A stretch of DNA of 64,000 bases from Microbacterium sp. SA39. GTDB taxonomy: Bacteria > Actinomycetota > Actinomycetes > Actinomycetales > Microbacteriaceae. Within the stretch, counting starts at the first letter, position 1; every line of letters begins with the position of its first letter. A program made the position numbers and the translations under genes. A model generated the notes under the pieces. That model was not told the origin of the DNA, ran no database searches, and saw only the letters and a program-made list of their open reading frames with translations. The stretch spans positions 60,977 through 124,976 of the forward strand of contig NZ_JXRU01000027.1 of the NCBI RefSeq assembly GCF_000967865.1, written 5' to 3'. Positions 62,981-64,000 of the stretch are shown here, piece by piece.

Positions 62981-64000
62981 TCATGCGGTGGCGAGGTGTC
63001 GGGGGATGCTCGGTCGTGGTGTGCGCCAGTGGCCGTGGGGGTCCCACCAGGCGGGTCCGCGAATTTCGGGGACACCGTTGTTCATGCGGATCTCCCACCC
63101 GGACGTGTCGAGGGATCGGTGGTGCCACCAGCACAACGGGACCCCGTTGTCGGTATGGGTCGGTCCGCCGCGGGCGTGTTCGGTGACGTGGTGGATCTCG
63201 CACCAGGATGCGGGGACGTGGCATCCGGGGATGAGGCATTCCTTGTCGCGGGCGATGATCGCTCGTCGCTGGTGGACGGTGAACACCCGGTCGGTGACAC
63301 TGATGCCCACGATGCGGCCTTCGTCGAACAGCACCCGTTGAATGGTCCCGGTGCAGGCGGTGTGTGCGGCGACGTGCAACGGGATCGGGGACTGTGACCC
63401 GGCAAGGGTCGCCCATCCCCTGCCTGCGGCGAGGTCTTTCGCATCCACGTGCACGACCAGCGTCGGCGACGCCCCACCCAGAGACGGCATCTCCTTGTGC
63501 CGCGCCGCGATACTGAACGCCGCGGCCAGGGCATCGTGTCGTTTCTGCCCGGCGGAGCGCCGGTCGGGCGGCTCTGGCTCGTCTGGGGGAACGGCCCCTT
63601 CGGAGCGGGTGAACCCGTCGGGAGGGAAGTCACCGCCAGAGGCGAAGGCCTTATCACCGGCAGCGTTCGCACCCCCGGTCGCGCCGAAACCTGTGCCAGC
63701 GGTCGTACCGGAACCTGCATCGGTGGCATTCCCCGCGGCATCGTCGTCGCTGGGCCAGCCCGCACCTGAACCGGCGTCGTTCCCCGCACCCGGGCCGTAT
63801 CCCGCACCGGCACCTTCGCTGTCTTCGAATTGCACTCCGGGTTGCGGGGCTCCGTCGGTCTTGGGGTTGCCGTAGGCGTCGAACACGGCCTGTATCTGTG
63901 CCGCGACATCGGGGAGCACGTTGCCCCGCACCGCGTGCAGCCCGTTGCGGAGCCGCCCGATCGTGAAGAACCGTTGATCCTGCGCACCCCGATCCGACCG
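62981..64000 (-). CDS. DUF222 domain HNH endonuclease-like protein, 5' end outside window
   Basis: The last 339 residues of a DUF222/13E12-type protein whose N-terminus lies beyond the right edge. The conserved F-F-T-I-G-R-L-R-N-G-L and L-P-D-V-A-A-Q-I near the left part of the fragment belong to DUF222. A long Gly/Ala/Asp-rich linker (about 110 residues) follows, then an HNH domain with C-L-I-P-G-C-H-V, C-E-I-H-H and L-C-W-W-H-H-R. All HNH His residues are present. These genes are numerous and recombine in actinobacteria (REP13E12 in mycobacteria); their biological role is unclear. Confidence 0.88.
   Translation of the reverse strand, partial: RSDRGAQDQRFFTIGRLRNGLHAVRGNVLPDVAAQIQAVFDAYGNPKTDGAPQPGVQFEDSEGAGAGYGPGAGNDAGSGAGWPSDDDAAGNATDAGSGTTAGTGFGATGGANAAGDKAFASGGDFPPDGFTRSEGAVPPDEPEPPDRRSAGQKRHDALAAAFSIAARHKEMPSLGGASPTLVVHVDAKDLAAGRGWATLAGSQSPIPLHVAAHTACTGTIQRVLFDEGRIVGISVTDRVFTVHQRRAIIARDKECLIPGCHVPASWCEIHHVTEHARGGPTHTDNGVPLCWWHHRSLDTSGWEIRMNNGVPEIRGPAWWDPHGHWRTPRPSIPRHLATA

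Noticed and set aside
63650..63830. Low-complexity repeats in the DUF222 protein
   Set aside because: These encode a Gly/Ala/Asp linker between two domains. The units are irregular and explained by protein composition.

Overview
The window is a contiguous piece of a high-G+C actinobacterial chromosome, most likely a Microbacteriaceae member close to Microbacterium. Reasons: strong G/C at third codon positions, many GTG starts and a TTG start for topA, many ATGA/GTGA stop-start overlaps, and gene neighbourhoods that match Mycobacterium and Streptomyces (ispD-carD-lpqE, gpm-senX3-regX3, ppk-mutT1, sigK-rskA, the Tad locus with a 6C RNA, holB-tmk-topA, lysC-asd). No prophage, CRISPR array, insertion sequence or replication origin was found; essentially all of it is core chromosome with a few small accessory insertions.

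Layout. 1-5.4 kb: ispD (cut by the window edge), carD, an LpqE-type lipoprotein, the phosphate two-component system senX3-regX3 with divergent phoU, and gpmA. 5.4-9.3 kb: a methyltransferase, ygfZ, a nitrobindin-like gene, two small membrane proteins and the GlnR-type nitrogen regulator. 9.3-16.8 kb: a phosphate block of ppk1, a NUDIX/phosphatase fusion and pstSCAB. Three PHO-box-like direct repeats with 11-nt periodicity (senX3/phoU, ppk, pstS) connect this block to SenX3-RegX3. 16.8-21 kb: pabC, an unassigned structured small RNA, then sigK-rskA and a fasciclin lipoprotein preceded by a SigK-like promoter. 20.8-21.1 kb: a tRNA-Lys(UUU) gene whose anticodon is split by a group I intron, followed by an HNH-like gene. 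21.8-30.2 kb: an amidotransferase-like gene, pncA cluster, tRNA-Thr, a secreted peptidase-like lipoprotein, holB, tmk and topA.

30.3-33.4 kb: a compact Tad pilus locus and a 6C RNA. 33.5-41.3 kb: acs, RidA, a DUF4177 protein, a PASTA penicillin-binding protein, a metallophosphoesterase, tRNA-Pro, VanZ-like and phosphomannomutase-like genes. 41.4-46.9 kb: an FMN-dependent hydroxyacid oxidase with its GntR regulator and paired operators, thymidine kinase, malate:quinone oxidoreductase and asd. 47-55.6 kb: lysC (with an internal start for the regulatory subunit), an EamA exporter, recR, dnaX, and a GH65 phosphorylase coupled to a beta-phosphoglucomutase-like HAD. 55.7-59.7 kb: the pta-ackA acetate operon, interrupted by a vapBC toxin-antitoxin pair. 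59.7-64 kb: a lysozyme-like membrane protein coupled to a rhomboid protease, an ECF sigma factor with a CU044_5270-type partner, and a DUF222/HNH protein cut by the window end.

Themes: phosphate sensing and storage; acetate metabolism (acs, pta, ackA); cell-envelope functions; and four RNA elements (group I intron, 6C RNA, one unassigned small RNA, three tRNAs). The best leads are the intron in tRNA-Lys, the vapBC insertion between pta and ackA, and the unassigned RNA near 17.75 kb. I read the sequence by eye, with no database search, so family calls rest on motif recognition.
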